Source: Lunularia cruciata (lineage: Eukaryota > Streptophyta > Marchantiopsida > Lunulariales > Lunulariaceae). From it: DNA of 64,000 bases. The notes beneath the pieces were generated by a model. It was not told where the DNA came from and did not search any database. It saw only the letters and a list, made by a program, of their open reading frames with translations. Every line of letters starts with the position of its first letter. The stretch's first letter is position 1. Positions 33,115 to 43,500 of the stretch are shown in pieces. The DNA lies in the NCBI GenBank assembly GCA_948567375.1, contig OX419758.1, forward strand, positions 56,797,001 through 56,861,000, given 5' to 3'. The position numbers and the translations under genes were made by a program.

Positions 33115-34520
33115 TCCCGTATGTTGTTGGCATCCTTGTTGGATGTGGCGACGTGCAAGGATATGATCAACTTTGTACTCCTCATGATCATTGATAGGGA
33201 TAGGGGGAGGAGGAGGTTGGACTCAAGAGGAAAAAGAAGAGGGATTAGGAACAAAGGGTTTCAATTTGGAAACATGAAAGACATGATGAATGTGCATATG
33301 ACAAGGCAAGGCAAGTCGATAAGCAACATGAGAGACAATTTGGGTGACATCAAAAGGTCCTATCCAATTAGGGGCAAGTTTACAAACTTGGGTATCAAGT
33401 GGGAGGGGTAGATTACTAGAAGATAACATAACTTTATCACCGACTTCAAAGGTGAGATCACGACAATGGTGGTCTGCATATTATTTTTGATGATTCCAAG
33501 CAACAAGGAGGTGAGATTTAGCTTGTTGGAGAGATTTGAATATGGTGGTCAAGAAGGTTGAAGTATGAGGGACCCAAGACGGAGGAGGAGCAAGAAGAGA
33601 ATTTGGGACAAGCGGATCTTGGCCAAAATTAAGAAAGAAAGTAGAGAATCCGGTGCTTGCTTGTTTAGAGTTGTTGTATGCAAACTCCACAACTACAAGA
33701 CATTCATCTCAATTGGTAATGTGAATGTTGACAAAGGCACAAAGCATATCTTCCAAGGTGCGATTTGCACATTCAGTTTGTCCATCAATTTGAGGATGAT
33801 AGGATGTGGACAAAGCAAGCTTGGTGCCAAGTATCTGGAAGAAGGCTTGCTAAAACTTTCCGGTGAAGCGAGGATCATGATTGGAGATGAGTACACATGG
33901 CATCCCATGATGTTTGAATACATTATTGAAGTAGAGTTGCATTAAGGTTGAAGCATCCACAATATCAACCGTTGGTGCCAAATGGATTTGCTTACTAAGC
34001 TTATCCACAAACACCACAATTGATGTGTGACCTTGTTGTGTCTTGGGCAAGGAGGTGATGAGATATAAGCTCACATGTTCCCAATGAGTAGTTGGAATGG
34101 GAAGTGGCTGAAGGAGTCCACTCGGCTTTTGGTTATTGGCTTTGTTACATTGACAACTCTCACACAATCAGACAAACTCCCAAACATCTCGTGTCATGTT
34201 GGGCCAGCACCATTGGCATTGGAGGGTACTAACATCTTGTCCACCCCCATGTGACCAGCTATTGGTAAATCATGGGCTTCCTGAAGGCGTACAAGTCGGA
34301 GATCACCTTTGGCTAGAACATAGATCCGGTCCACATGGAATAGAAGACCTTCCTTGAAGGAGAAGATGTTGTACTCCTTGTCGCTTATTGTCAAACAACC
34401 ATGTACCATTTGGAAGAAGGGATCTTGTTGTAGAGCTAACCAAAACTTGTTATGGACTTTGGGGTCAATTGACACCGTCGTAATTATCGCTATGATGAGA
34501 GGAAGAGACTTCAAATCAGA
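33115..34520 (-). pseudogene. E4 integrase with chromodomain start
   Basis: The minus-strand order runs from high to low coordinate. The zinc module has HDLPIAGHMGVDK (34230-34270) and CESCQCNKA (about 34150-34164). The core has HWEHVSLYLITSLPKTQ near 34060-34110, with Tyr where the first catalytic Asp is expected. VLISNHDPRFTGKF near 33850-33890 has Asn at the second Asp position. EFAYNNSKQASTGFSTFFLN lies near 33630-33690. The tail has KLAPNWIGPFDVTQIVSHVA (33300-33400) and EEYKVDHI, a chromodomain start, near 33145-33170. The missing acidic residues and a stop make it inactive. Confidence 0.85.
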
Positions 34521-34748
34521 TCATCATGATAGAGCATCAGGGATGACATGGAACTGACCTGGTTTGTACTCAAGTTTGATGTCAAACAATTGGAGTTGCT
34601 CTTCCCATTGATGATGTTGACTCTTCATGTGTTCCAAGTGTAAGGTCTACAACAATGGCTTGTGATCAGTTTGCATGACCATTTGTTTCCCCAAGAGGTA
34701 ATGCCTCCATACCTTAGTGGCATACACCATTGCAAGTTGTTCCTGATC

Positions 34749-35165
34749 TCAAGCAGAGTAATTTCTTTCAGCTATATTTAGTTGGCAAGATACAAAGGCA
34801 ATGGGATGTAGTCCATTTGGGAATTCTTGTTGCAACACAGGTCTAATTGCAAAGTTAGAAGCATCAAAATCAACCACACAAGGTAGTTGAGTATCATATG
34901 GTTGAAGAATGGGTCTTGAAGACACCATATGCTTTAACTTCTGGAATGCTTCTTCATGCTTGGTGGTCCATTGGAAGTTCTTTCCCAAGAGGTCAGTCAA
35001 TGGTGTAGCCACATGAGCATAATAGTGGATGAATTGTCGGTAAAAATTGGCCAATCCATTGAATGCCCATACTTCTATAGCATCCTTTGGGGTAGGCCAA
35101 TCAGTAATGGCCTTGATCTTCTCTTCTTTCATCTTGATTCCCTCTGATGAGATCTTATGACCCAA
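34749..35165 (-). pseudogene. E4 RT connection and RNase H start
   Basis: This 138-codon minus frame begins with MGHKISSEGIKMKEEKIKAI, the RT thumb/connection seen in all Ty3/gypsy RTs. It continues with TDWPTPKDAIEVWAFNGLAN and the first RNase H block, CVVDFDASNFAIRPVLQQEF (first Asp). The rest of RNase H continues in another frame to about 34520, including a TDHK-PL block near 34645-34665. It is separated from RT by a stop and about 80 bases. Confidence 0.85.
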
Positions 35166-35244
35166 GAAGGTAACCTCTTTCTGCCAAAAGGCACACTTTG
35201 ACTTTGTAGTAAAATTTACATTAGCGTAGTCATCTTAGGACTTC

Positions 35245-36102
35245 TCACACACGATTCATATGTTCTGCTTCTATCTTGCTATAGATTAAGATATCATCCA
35301 AGAACACCACCATGGACCAATCCAATAGTCCCTCCAACACCCGATGCATCTGATCCATGAAGACTATTGGAGCATTAGTGAGTCCGAAAGGTAGAACTCT
35401 CCACTCAAAATGCCCATACCTTGTGCAAAAGGTAGTCTTTTGCACATCCTCTCTTTCAATAGGAATTTGCCAATAGCTGCTACAAAGATCCAGCTTGGAA
35501 AAGTAGCGTGCTCCACTTAGTTGATCAAGCAAGTCATTGATCCAAGGCAAGGGATATGCATTCTTCACGGTTTGCTTATTGAGCCCATGGTAATCAATAC
35601 AGAAACAAAGTCCTCCATCCATCTTTGGAACAAATAGTACCGGTGCTCTCCAAGGAGAGATGCTATGTTGTATGAAATCCTTCTCTAACAACTCTATAAG
35701 TGTTTTTTGCAACTCCTCCAACTTCTTTGGTGAGAGCCAGTAGATCGGCCTACTCACTAGAGTACTCCCTGGCAATAACTCGATCTTGAAGAGCAAACCT
35801 CGATCGGAGGGTAATCCCTTTGGTAGATCATCCGGAGACACATATGCAAACTCTTGAAATATCTGATCAACCATTGGTTGATGAGGCTCTTGGCACTCCT
35901 TGGATTGTTCTTGTGTAATTGGCTTGATCCACACCGCAAATACATACTTATCTTCTTCCAAAGCTTGCTCTATGGCTACTTTACTCACAAACTTCCCTTC
36001 TAGGGACTCATCTCTCTTCCAAGCTTGCTCCATGGTTGCCTTCTTGGCAAACTTCCCATCTTGGGACTGACTATTCTTAGGTGTCTTACTCAAAGGTGCC
36101 AA
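35245..36102 (-). CDS. E4 reverse transcriptase (285-codon open frame)
   Basis: This is the longest open frame in the window. After a basic linker it shows the full RT palm in order. [20 protein letters not shown] opens it, followed by [40 protein letters not shown] and [35 protein letters not shown] (first Asp), [12 protein letters not shown] and FLDDILIYS (catalytic Asp pair) complete it. It makes DNA from element RNA using the tRNA primer. The frame ends at a stop just before the thumb, so it is a truncated Pol segment. The ATG at 36102 is probably not a real start because Pol is normally part of a polyprotein with the protease upstream. Confidence 0.9.
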   Translation of the reverse strand: MAPLSKTPKNSQSQDGKFAKKATMEQAWKRDESLEGKFVSKVAIEQALEEDKYVFAVWIKPITQEQSKECQEPHQPMVDQIFQEFAYVSPDDLPKGLPSDRGLLFKIELLPGSTLVSRPIYWLSPKKLEELQKTLIELLEKDFIQHSISPWRAPVLFVPKMDGGLCFCIDYHGLNKQTVKNAYPLPWINDLLDQLSGARYFSKLDLCSSYWQIPIEREDVQKTTFCTRYGHFEWRVLPFGLTNAPIVFMDQMHRVLEGLLDWSMVVFLDDILIYSKIEAEHMNRV

Positions 36103-36111
36103 ACAACCTAA

Positions 36112-36420
36112 TCAAAAATTCCTACCTTGGTGTTGTACTTGAATTTGTCGTCGGGTCCAATCAAATTGAACCTTATGACGTTCAAGCCAAGGTAGACCCA
36201 GAATGATATCATAGTGTAGAGGTGCCACAACAAACCTCATACACTCCAAATACTCCTTTCCAATCTTGAAGGTAGCAGGATGCGAGGTGCGGAATGCAAA
36301 ACCCTTTCTTCCATCCACATCATCAAACTACTTCCAAACACTGGCTTGATAGGAATACCCAATTCCTTTACTTGCATAAACATGCAATTCTTTGAACTTC
36401 TAGAATCAACCAAAATACTA
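36112..36420 (-). pseudogene. E4 protease
   Basis: The minus strand reads SILVDSRSSKNCMF near 36368-36412, the retropepsin active-site block with D-S-R-S in place of D-S-G-A. The frame 36112-36318 follows, with FVVAPLHYDIILGLPWLERH, the flap and ILG block, and a VQFDWTRRQIQV linker. The changed Gly suggests inactivity. Confidence 0.78.
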
Positions 36421-36499
36421 CAACCCGATTAGATATTGTACCTTGCAAGTGAAGCAAACTTGCATAAGTTGAGCCTTCAATCCTATTGGAATTAATCAA

Positions 36500-37560
36500 G
36501 CTCCTAGTAGGCAGCTCAAAATCTCCTACTGGGATTCCTCGTTTCCCTGATCATTCTATTCCACAATCTCCATATGGGCAACTTGTCTAGATTGCCCATT
36601 CCTAAGTGTGCATTCAGCAATGCAATGTCCAACTTGGCTACAATAAAAACAACCTCTATTTTGTCGTAATCTTTCTCTATTTGTTGTACCAAGTGGTCTC
36701 CGTTGGATAACATCAATCTCCATTGGTGCCGGTTCTTCTACTTGTGCATAGTGTATTGGTAGGCCTTGTGTAGGTCAAGGTCAAGACCAAGTTGTCACAA
36801 CCAAGGAATCAAAGCGCTCAGCCAATTGCATGGCTTCTTCTACATTTGTGGTTCCCGCATGGTCACCTCCAATTTGGTTTGTGATTTCAATCCCTATACA
36901 AATTGATCCAGACCTTCACCTTCTTGTATATTTGGAATTTGCATGATGATGTTCTAAAATTGTGTGATGTAGCTCCTTACTGAGCCAACTTGCTTCAACT
37001 CTGCCAATTTATCTCGTGCGGCTTGGGTGGCATTTATAGTTTGAAACCAAACCAATATTGCATCCTTGAACTCTACCCATGTCAAAATTGGTGCAACAAT
37101 CTATCCTTCAGCTCGCTCCACTTGAAATTGCCACCAAAGTTTTGCCACACCATCTAATTGGCTAGAGACCAAGAGAATCTATTTTTTTTCATCTTGAAGA
37201 TTGGTAGCTTCAAAGTAACATTCACTGTCAAACACAAAATTCTGCACTTTGCTCGGAAGATTCTTGCCTTCAAACACCTTGGGTTTTAAAAAATTGAATG
37301 CAATCTTCTCCATCTCAAATTGGTGCTCTCTCTATATTTTCTTGTCATTTTTGATCTTGTTCACCCAACAATCGAGTAAGGTGCTCAATTTGTTGTTACA
37401 TCGCAAGGATAATGTCCGGTATTACCGCCATAACTACTACTCTATCCCACTACTCCCACTTTATCTAATTAATTAATACCTAGATGCAGCACGTCCACCA
37501 TTCTCCATAAGTTACAATTGGAAGTATCAAGGTTTCCTCAGACACGGTGATCATATGTAG
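36500..37560 (-). pseudogene. E4 gag with CCHC zinc knuckle
   Basis: A perfect C-x2-C-x4-H-x4-C knuckle (CFYCSQVGHCIAEC) lies at 36610-36651 on the minus strand. Upstream in the element, 36800-37300, the plus strand shows a gag capsid region in broken frames. Codon-level reading is interrupted several times. Its position just after the 5' LTR and leader fits gag. Confidence 0.72.
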
Positions 37561-37684
37561 AAATCTTGCCCAAAGCGCGAGGTGATGAATTGTGTGAAAT
37601 GATGCTTGGGTAATATTTGGACATGACAATCACAATGGTTTGGCGGAAGTGGATTTGGTGGTCCATAAATTCCATCCATCCCAT

Positions 37685-37701
37685 TCTTGCTCTGATACCA
37701 A
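37685..37701 (-). promoter_or_regulatory. E4 primer binding site
   Basis: The minus strand reads TTGGTATCAGAGCAAGA directly after the LTR end, an exact TGGTATCAGAGC, the initiator-Met tRNA primer site. Confidence 0.92.
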
Positions 37702-38118
37702 TGTAAAGGACCAAGACCAAGGAGAGAAATAGGAGAATGGAAACTCACATTGGGACACTGGAATGAGTGAAAACTCCGAATGCTTAGCATGAGCTTCAGC
37801 TTTGGTATTTATAGGTAGCATACAAGGCCCTTGAGAAACTTCTCAAGAAGCTTCCTTGAGCCACTTTCTTAGAGTGCAAGCCAAGTTAACCAAGAAGCTT
37901 CTCAAGAAGCTTCCTTCTAGAAGCTGCCTACTTGGTGTGCTAAGCCAAGCTAAGCTAGTTAGAAGCTTCTAGAAGCTACCTGCTTGGAGCACAAGTTAAC
38001 TAGGTAGGAAGCTTCCCAAGAAGCTTCCTAGATGCTTCTAGAATATTCTAGGCTAATTTGGCTTATTCTCTACTTCATTAGCCTTACTAACTACGTCGCT
38101 AAACTCCATATTATTACA
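37702..38118 (-). repeat. E4 5' LTR
   Basis: 417 bp, TGTAAAGGACC...TTATTACA on the plus strand, with direct target duplication TTAGA outside. It contains the promoter: TATAAATA on the minus strand at 37806-37813. Confidence 0.93.
37834..38048 (-). promoter_or_regulatory. Array of heat-shock-element-like sites upstream of the E4 TATA box
   Basis: In 215 bp there are about ten GAAnnTTC or TTCnnGAA palindromes. They include three-unit arrays TTCTAGAATATTC (38036-38048) and GAAGCTTCTAGAAGC (37962-37976). This alternation is the heat-shock factor binding consensus. The array lies between the LTR start and the TATA box in the element's orientation. The same array, more degraded, is in 30316-30540 and in the LTRs of E5 and E7. 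Heat response is inference. Confidence 0.6.
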
Positions 38119-38860
38119 TTAGAGGAGCAAGAAAAGTAGGATACCTTATTTCCACTAGTGGAATTTGCGTACAACAATTTAGTGAATGTATCTACATAGA
38201 TCACACCATTTGTCCTCATATATAGAGAGCATCCTTTCACACCTTCAAGCTTGGTGAAGATCTGCCTAGTGGCTACAAAGGTTGACATTGTTAACACTTT
38301 TGTTTCTAGAATCCAATTGGGTATAGAAAACACCAAATGCAAGTTGTAGATCACCCAAAATTGACAAAACTAATATGTAGATGCACATTGCAAGCACATA
38401 AAGTTTACCATTAGAGATCAAGTTTGGCTATCCACAACCAACCTCACGTTGGTTGGCTTTTGTAAGCTTAGACCTCATTTTATTGAGCCTTTTACCATGA
38501 TATAGACATAATGGCCTATCACCTTGAGCTACTGCCACACATGAAGATCCATCCAATGTTCTGTGTTTCTTTACTATGTAGATATGCATCTAGACCACAC
38601 CACTTTGGTTTCATACAAGAAGTTTGACCTTGTCCAACACTCACTAATGGCATAGAGGAATATGAAGTTGAATGCATTCTCCAAAAGCATATCCTTGGTA
38701 CCCACCATCCTTGTGTGGAATATCTTGTAGATTGGAAAGTGTACCATTGTATGAGGCAATATGGGAGCCAATAGCTAACTTGATCCATGCACCAGTGTTA
38801 ATGCAATCCTTTGAGCAACAACTTCACAACGAGGATATTGCATCTTAAAAGGGACAAGAT
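38119..38860 (+). pseudogene. E3 integrase C-terminal part and chromodomain
   Basis: It resumes the E3 integrase after E4. First is the catalytic-core end (LFPLVEFAYNNLVNVST near 38140-38190), then a basic tail. A chromodomain follows near 38645-38790: EEYEVECILQKHILG, then CVEYLVDWKVYHCM with an aromatic/WK-Y pattern. Chromodomains bind methylated H3 and guide insertion in chromoviruses. PPT-like AAAAGGGACAAGATT (38847-38861) follows. Stops interrupt the reading. Confidence 0.8.
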
Positions 38861-38861
38861 T

Positions 38862-39469
38862 TGTAATACTATTAGCTAGACATATAATATAATGGTAGAA
38901 ATTGGCTTGGTAATATTTAGAAGGATGTTATATATGATGGTCTAAGTAGATTAGATAGAGGTGTCACCAAAGGAGTACTTCTATTAATAGAGCAAAGACC
39001 AAAAATCACCTTGAAAACTTTAGAGTCAATTTTGGAGACTTAAACAAATGAATTAGGCCTCAAAAATTAAATTAATCCCCTCCAATTCAATAGCAAAGGT
39101 TTTGCCTTCCTTTCCTCCCTCCCTTCCTTCCCCTCTTCTTGTTTGTCTCATTGAGAGCTTTCCAATGGTACCTCATCCATGTTGTTTTGAGCTTCTTATA
39201 GGAAGTTCCCTAAATATTCCATCCAATTAAACCTATTTGACCAACCAGACAGGACAAGGATAGATATATCACCCATCTATGCAACTAATCTAAGGGGGAA
39301 GTTCACTGACATTGTCACCAATCCATGCATTTGCTCCAAGGGTGGAGCTCCTTTTGAGTGGATCCTCTTTGCTATATAATAAAGACAAGGTCCTCCTTAG
39401 GGCATCAGAGTATTGAGGGCTAAAGCCTTGTGTTTCTCTTGGGAGTTCTCATGTCATTGGAGCATTACA
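38862..39469 (+). repeat. E3 3' LTR
   Basis: It runs from TGTAATACTATTAGC to GAGCATTACA, 608 bp, pairing with 25325-25920 and preceded by a polypurine tract. Confidence 0.9.
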
Positions 39470-42213
39470 AGCTCTCCTTGAATTACCCATAGCCACCAAA
39501 GCTCAAACTTGTTTCCATAGCTCAAGCTTGTTAAAAAAGGAGGGTGAAGGTAGCAGTGAGGAAGGGTGGAGTGACAAGAGAGAGAAGAGGAAATTCTGGA
39601 CTTTGGAACTTACACTAGCATATAGCACATGATAAGAGAGAGAAAAATGCTCAAATTTGTTATCAAATGCTAGCATATACCATCAAACCTGTTAAATGTG
39701 ATGCTCTTAAATCCAAAATCATGTAATAATTGATACAAGTTCAGTCCATTAAGTCAAATTAATAATCAATAGCCTGTTATGCTTGGTACTTCATAGAAAA
39801 CTTTAAGAAATTGGTTATTATAAGTACCTATTATATCAAAAAGAGATTTATCTCATTTGAAGTCATACAATGTGATGAGTATAGTGCACTATTATTGCTT
39901 GCACCAAACAAAGAATATATCTAAAGATTGCACCAAAAGACTCTACTTCTTGGCATGCTTCTCCTCTCATACCTTACTTTGAATTTTTCCCAATACTTAG
40001 ACAACTTCCTCTTCATCATTTTTGAAATGCTCTTCCATAATCCTTATAGCATGCCTTAGCACCAAAGATTGGATATTCAGGCTCAATTTTTAGGTGTTCT
40101 TCACTCTTTGTCTCCTTCAAATATTTCCTCATTGAAAATTATATTTATAGTCTCTAAAAGCTTCTTGGTCAGTGAACTCATGATAAATATCTCTTTGCTT
40201 TCCAAGCTCATCGAGCTTTCATAGACATAGGATCCCTTACCTTGAGAGTAGATATATGACACACAAGCTTTTCCTCCAATGCCAATTCCTTGTCAAGAAA
40301 AATAGTTAAATGCTAATGTTGCCTCTAAATTGGACACACTACTTGTTCAATGTCTTCATAGAGAATTGATGGTCCATCTTCAATGCAAGGTGATTGGATT
40401 TTTATATATGCCGAACAATTGATAATCTGCAAAAATATCATTCCATGTTAGTTTAACCCAACTCATTGCTTGAAGTTGATCAACCTTATAGATCTCAACA
40501 GACTGAGAATCCTCCTCATGATCAATGGCATGTTGAAGTTGAAGTTGTGATTGCATCTCCTCAGGCAAGAAATAATTCTTGCATCCATTGGCTATATTTT
40601 GGAGGTAGCTTAAGGTGGCAAAAAAAAAGACTTCCAAGTGTGTAAGCATTACATTCTTGCATATTTCCAATAGTGCCTTATCTATGATAAAGAAGATATG
40701 GTGGTTGGCAGCCCTCATTGTAGAGTCAACATGCTTAAGCTATTCATAAAAAGGAAGTCTGGTCATACAAGCCTTCTTATTATTGCAATAGTAGAACCCA
40801 AGTTCAATATCAATTTTATTTTCAAAGCATCTTGGCTTGGTGGCACAGGTAATGAAGAAAGGTTGTTGCTACCATAAGCATTGTAATTAAAGGCTATGGT
40901 CAACCAAGGCTTATCCTTCTTAGCTCTCTCAATTTATTGGAAAGCTATAATATGGTCAAGAACCATAAAGTAGAATAGGCTGTTTTTTTTATATTGTAGA
41001 TATCATGCAAAGCATACTTATTGGTCTTAAGGCTGATATTTTGATAAGGTTGATGCTATCACTTCCAAGTTGGCCAAAGCTAACTCTTCTTGTGCTCAAA
41101 TGCTTTTTAATTCATGACTATCTTGAAATTCATTCAAGCTAGCTTTTGGCAAAGTATGGTTGTTTGTTATCTTGGATGCCATGTTGGTTGGTAAACTTCT
41201 TGGCCTTGACTTGAATCATAAGCCAAGATAGCAAAATTCATTTATGTTTGCATTGAAGCATACATTTTGCTAAAGAGTTGTCCAATTTTAGGTAATTACA
41301 ATGCAGCATTGCTTAACTTTCATATCCATAGAAGTCATATTGGCAAACTCATTCTTTCTCTTGAGAATATTGAAAATAGTGCTTTGAGTTAGTGCTTTTG
41401 CAAGGTTGAATTCTACTTTTGCCCAATCTGCCAATTTATTTTGGGATCTTCAAGGCATGGAATGAAATTTTGCACATATTTTACTCTTCTAGTGGTTGCA
41501 CAGATTGCTATAAATAAGGGCCTTTCCAAGAGAAGGCATGACCATATAAGAATTTTATTTCAATGATGTGATAGTCTCATTGAGGTCAGTGTAAGGTCAG
41601 ACAAGGTTCTACTCCAATTTGAAGTCTTTATAAAGTTCTCACAAGATTCTAATGCAAATTTTTGTGTCTATATATACAGAAGTAGCATCCTTATATACTT
41701 GGATTTTGGGCCACTAGGGTTTATTTATTTTGTGGAGCTCCACCTAGAAAATACTTTATGCACAAAAGATTGACTTTTGAATCCAATTACCTATCATATC
41801 CAATACAAATTTTATCCATTGCAAATATTACATTTGATAAGTTTTACTATAGCACATGATCAAATAGAAAATTCACTCATGTGATAGATAATTCTTTTTA
41901 TTTTACAATTTTGGTTCTATTTGGCACCTAAATTGAAGACTACAAAGAAAAATAAAATGGCATATAGGTTTTTTAGGGTTTAAATTGATTACTTCACAAT
42001 GAAAGTGATGGGTTGAAATTTTTTATTATATTTCTTGGTCTTCATCCTATAATTAAAATGTAATTTAGTTTACATATTGTGGAAATATGAAGTAGAAGTT
42101 ACTAGAGTTTCTAGTTTCTAAGGTCTCAAAACTTAGCATTTATTCATGTGAGGTGGGATGTGAATAGGTCATGAGTTATAGTTTTGCAAGTATGGAAAAA
42201 TATAAAGATGACC
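39470..42213. other. Unassigned sequence right of E3
   Basis: No domain recognised. A minus-strand frame of 112 codons (40380-40718) is open but has no familiar motif. AT-rich, low CpG, probably ancient repeat. Confidence 0.4.
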
Positions 42214-42223
42214 ATCATCATCA

Positions 42224-42266
<43 letters not shown>

Positions 42267-42269
42267 TTC

Positions 42270-42300
<31 letters not shown>
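42214..42300 (+). repeat. ATT/ATC trinucleotide microsatellite
   Basis: (ATC)n grading into (ATT)n with two interruptions over 87 bp. The poly-isoleucine frame across it is an artefact of the repeat. Confidence 0.97.
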
Positions 42301-42306
42301 GTACTA

Positions 42307-42657
42307 GTTATTGCTTCACTTCTTTGTGTAAATTTTTGTAGAGCGGCTTGGGATACACCATGCTTGGGGTATTATGGACTATTTGTCTTGCAAGGTAAAG
42401 ACATTTGTGAGAAAAAAATACAAGAATTATGATTTTATCACGTAGGATGCTCATGTGAAGTGAGCAACCACATCTACATCATTAACACTCAAGCTTACAC
42501 ATGTTATTGTCTATCTCTTTTATGGTGCTCCTATTTCTTCAAATTTGCTTAGGTTATTGCTTCACTTCTTTGTGTAAATTTTTGTAGAGCGGCTTGGGAT
42601 ACACCATGCTTGGGGTATTATGGACTATTTGTCTTGCAAGGTAAAGACATTTGTGAG
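42307..42657 (+). repeat. Exact 105-bp direct repeat with 141-bp spacer
   Basis: GTTATTGCTTCACTTC...CATTTGTGAG occurs at 42307-42411 and again at 42553-42657 with no difference that I can see. The repeats do not have TG...CA ends, so an LTR pair is unlikely. More likely it is a recent local duplication with period 246 bp, next to the microsatellite. Confidence 0.93.
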
Positions 42658-43500
42658 GCAAATTAGGCTTAAGTGCTAAGAAAACCATGGAGGATAATAG
42701 ACTTATTAAGGGAAGTGCCTTGGATGGAGAGGTACTCAGAGGAGTTATTGTGGCAAGTTAGGATGGGAGAAGCACTCAATGTGATGTAAAATAATCTTGA
42801 GTACTTTATCATGATGTTCAGCACTTGGAGTGATGTAACATAATCCTGAATGTTAACAAGAAGAATGAGTGTGGAGATCACATGAGCCATACGGTCATGT
42901 ATCAAGGTAACAAGAAAAGTTGTGTCACAAAGGACATGAGTAGCACTCAAAAAGGGGTAGAATGACCCCAAGTACACAAGGATGTTCAATACTTAGAGTG
43001 TTGAAGGATCATTCAAAGTGCTTGTGAGATGTGTAGCACTCAGAGTGTTGGTAGGTGGGGTATATGGGCCCCCAAGTGCTGAGTGCCACCTTGAAGGGAA
43101 GAGCAACCAAAATTTTAACTTGCTGGCAATGGCATTTACCTCTAATGGTACTCACCACCAAGGATCATTACCTACAAGACAATCATTGGCACTCAGTGTG
43201 CAAGTGTGGCATGGGAGGAAAGTGGTTGGAAAATTAATTTTTAGCACGTGATGTAGTAAACCAGCAGCTTGTAGCATCCCTTTGTGTGTAGGAGCCATGG
43301 TAGTCATTCCATGACTTACAAGAAGGCTCTTGAGGCCATCTTTAGATACCTTATTGTGAAAAAATAGGTAGTTTATTGCATGATGGATGTAATTAGAAGT
43401 AAGCACTTAGGATTTGTCCTCTAAAATTGAGAGTTATCAAACTTCCACATGATTCATGAAATAAGAGGTAAGAGAGAGAGAACTTCAAGGAGAATGTGGG
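42658..43500. other. Unassigned sequence with repeated CACT-AGAGTG phrases
   Basis: Short irregular repetition of phrases such as GCACTCAGAGTG, GCACTTGGAGTG and ACTTAGAGTG. No coding signal that I trust. Confidence 0.4.

Larger units (their letters stand above)
30180..38118 (-). mobile_element. E4: minus-strand chromovirus nested in E3
   Basis: LTRs at 37702-38118 (5') and 30180-30606 (3') flank a complete pol on the minus strand. The target duplication TTAGA is perfect (30175-30179 and 38119-38123). An intact-looking TGGTATCAGAGC primer site adjoins the 5' LTR and a purine tract adjoins the 3' LTR. The order is gag with CCHC knuckle, protease, RT, RNase H, integrase, chromodomain. E6 is inserted in the chromodomain. 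The RT is open over 285 codons, so E4 is one of the youngest coding elements in the window, although its integrase catalytic residues are lost. Confidence 0.95.
25325..39469 (+). mobile_element. E3: Ty3/gypsy chromovirus, interrupted by E4
   Basis: Two similar LTRs (25325-25920 and 38862-39469) enclose primer site, gag, protease, RT, RNase H, integrase, chromodomain and polypurine tract on the plus strand. The flanks AGCTA (25320-25324) and AGCTC (39470-39474) are a one-mismatch target duplication. E4 is inserted in the integrase at 30180-38118. E3 belongs to the same family as E1 and is less rearranged. Confidence 0.93.

Noticed and set aside
42184-42432. A plus-strand frame with a long isoleucine run
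   Set aside because: It only translates the ATT microsatellite and part of the 105-bp direct repeat.
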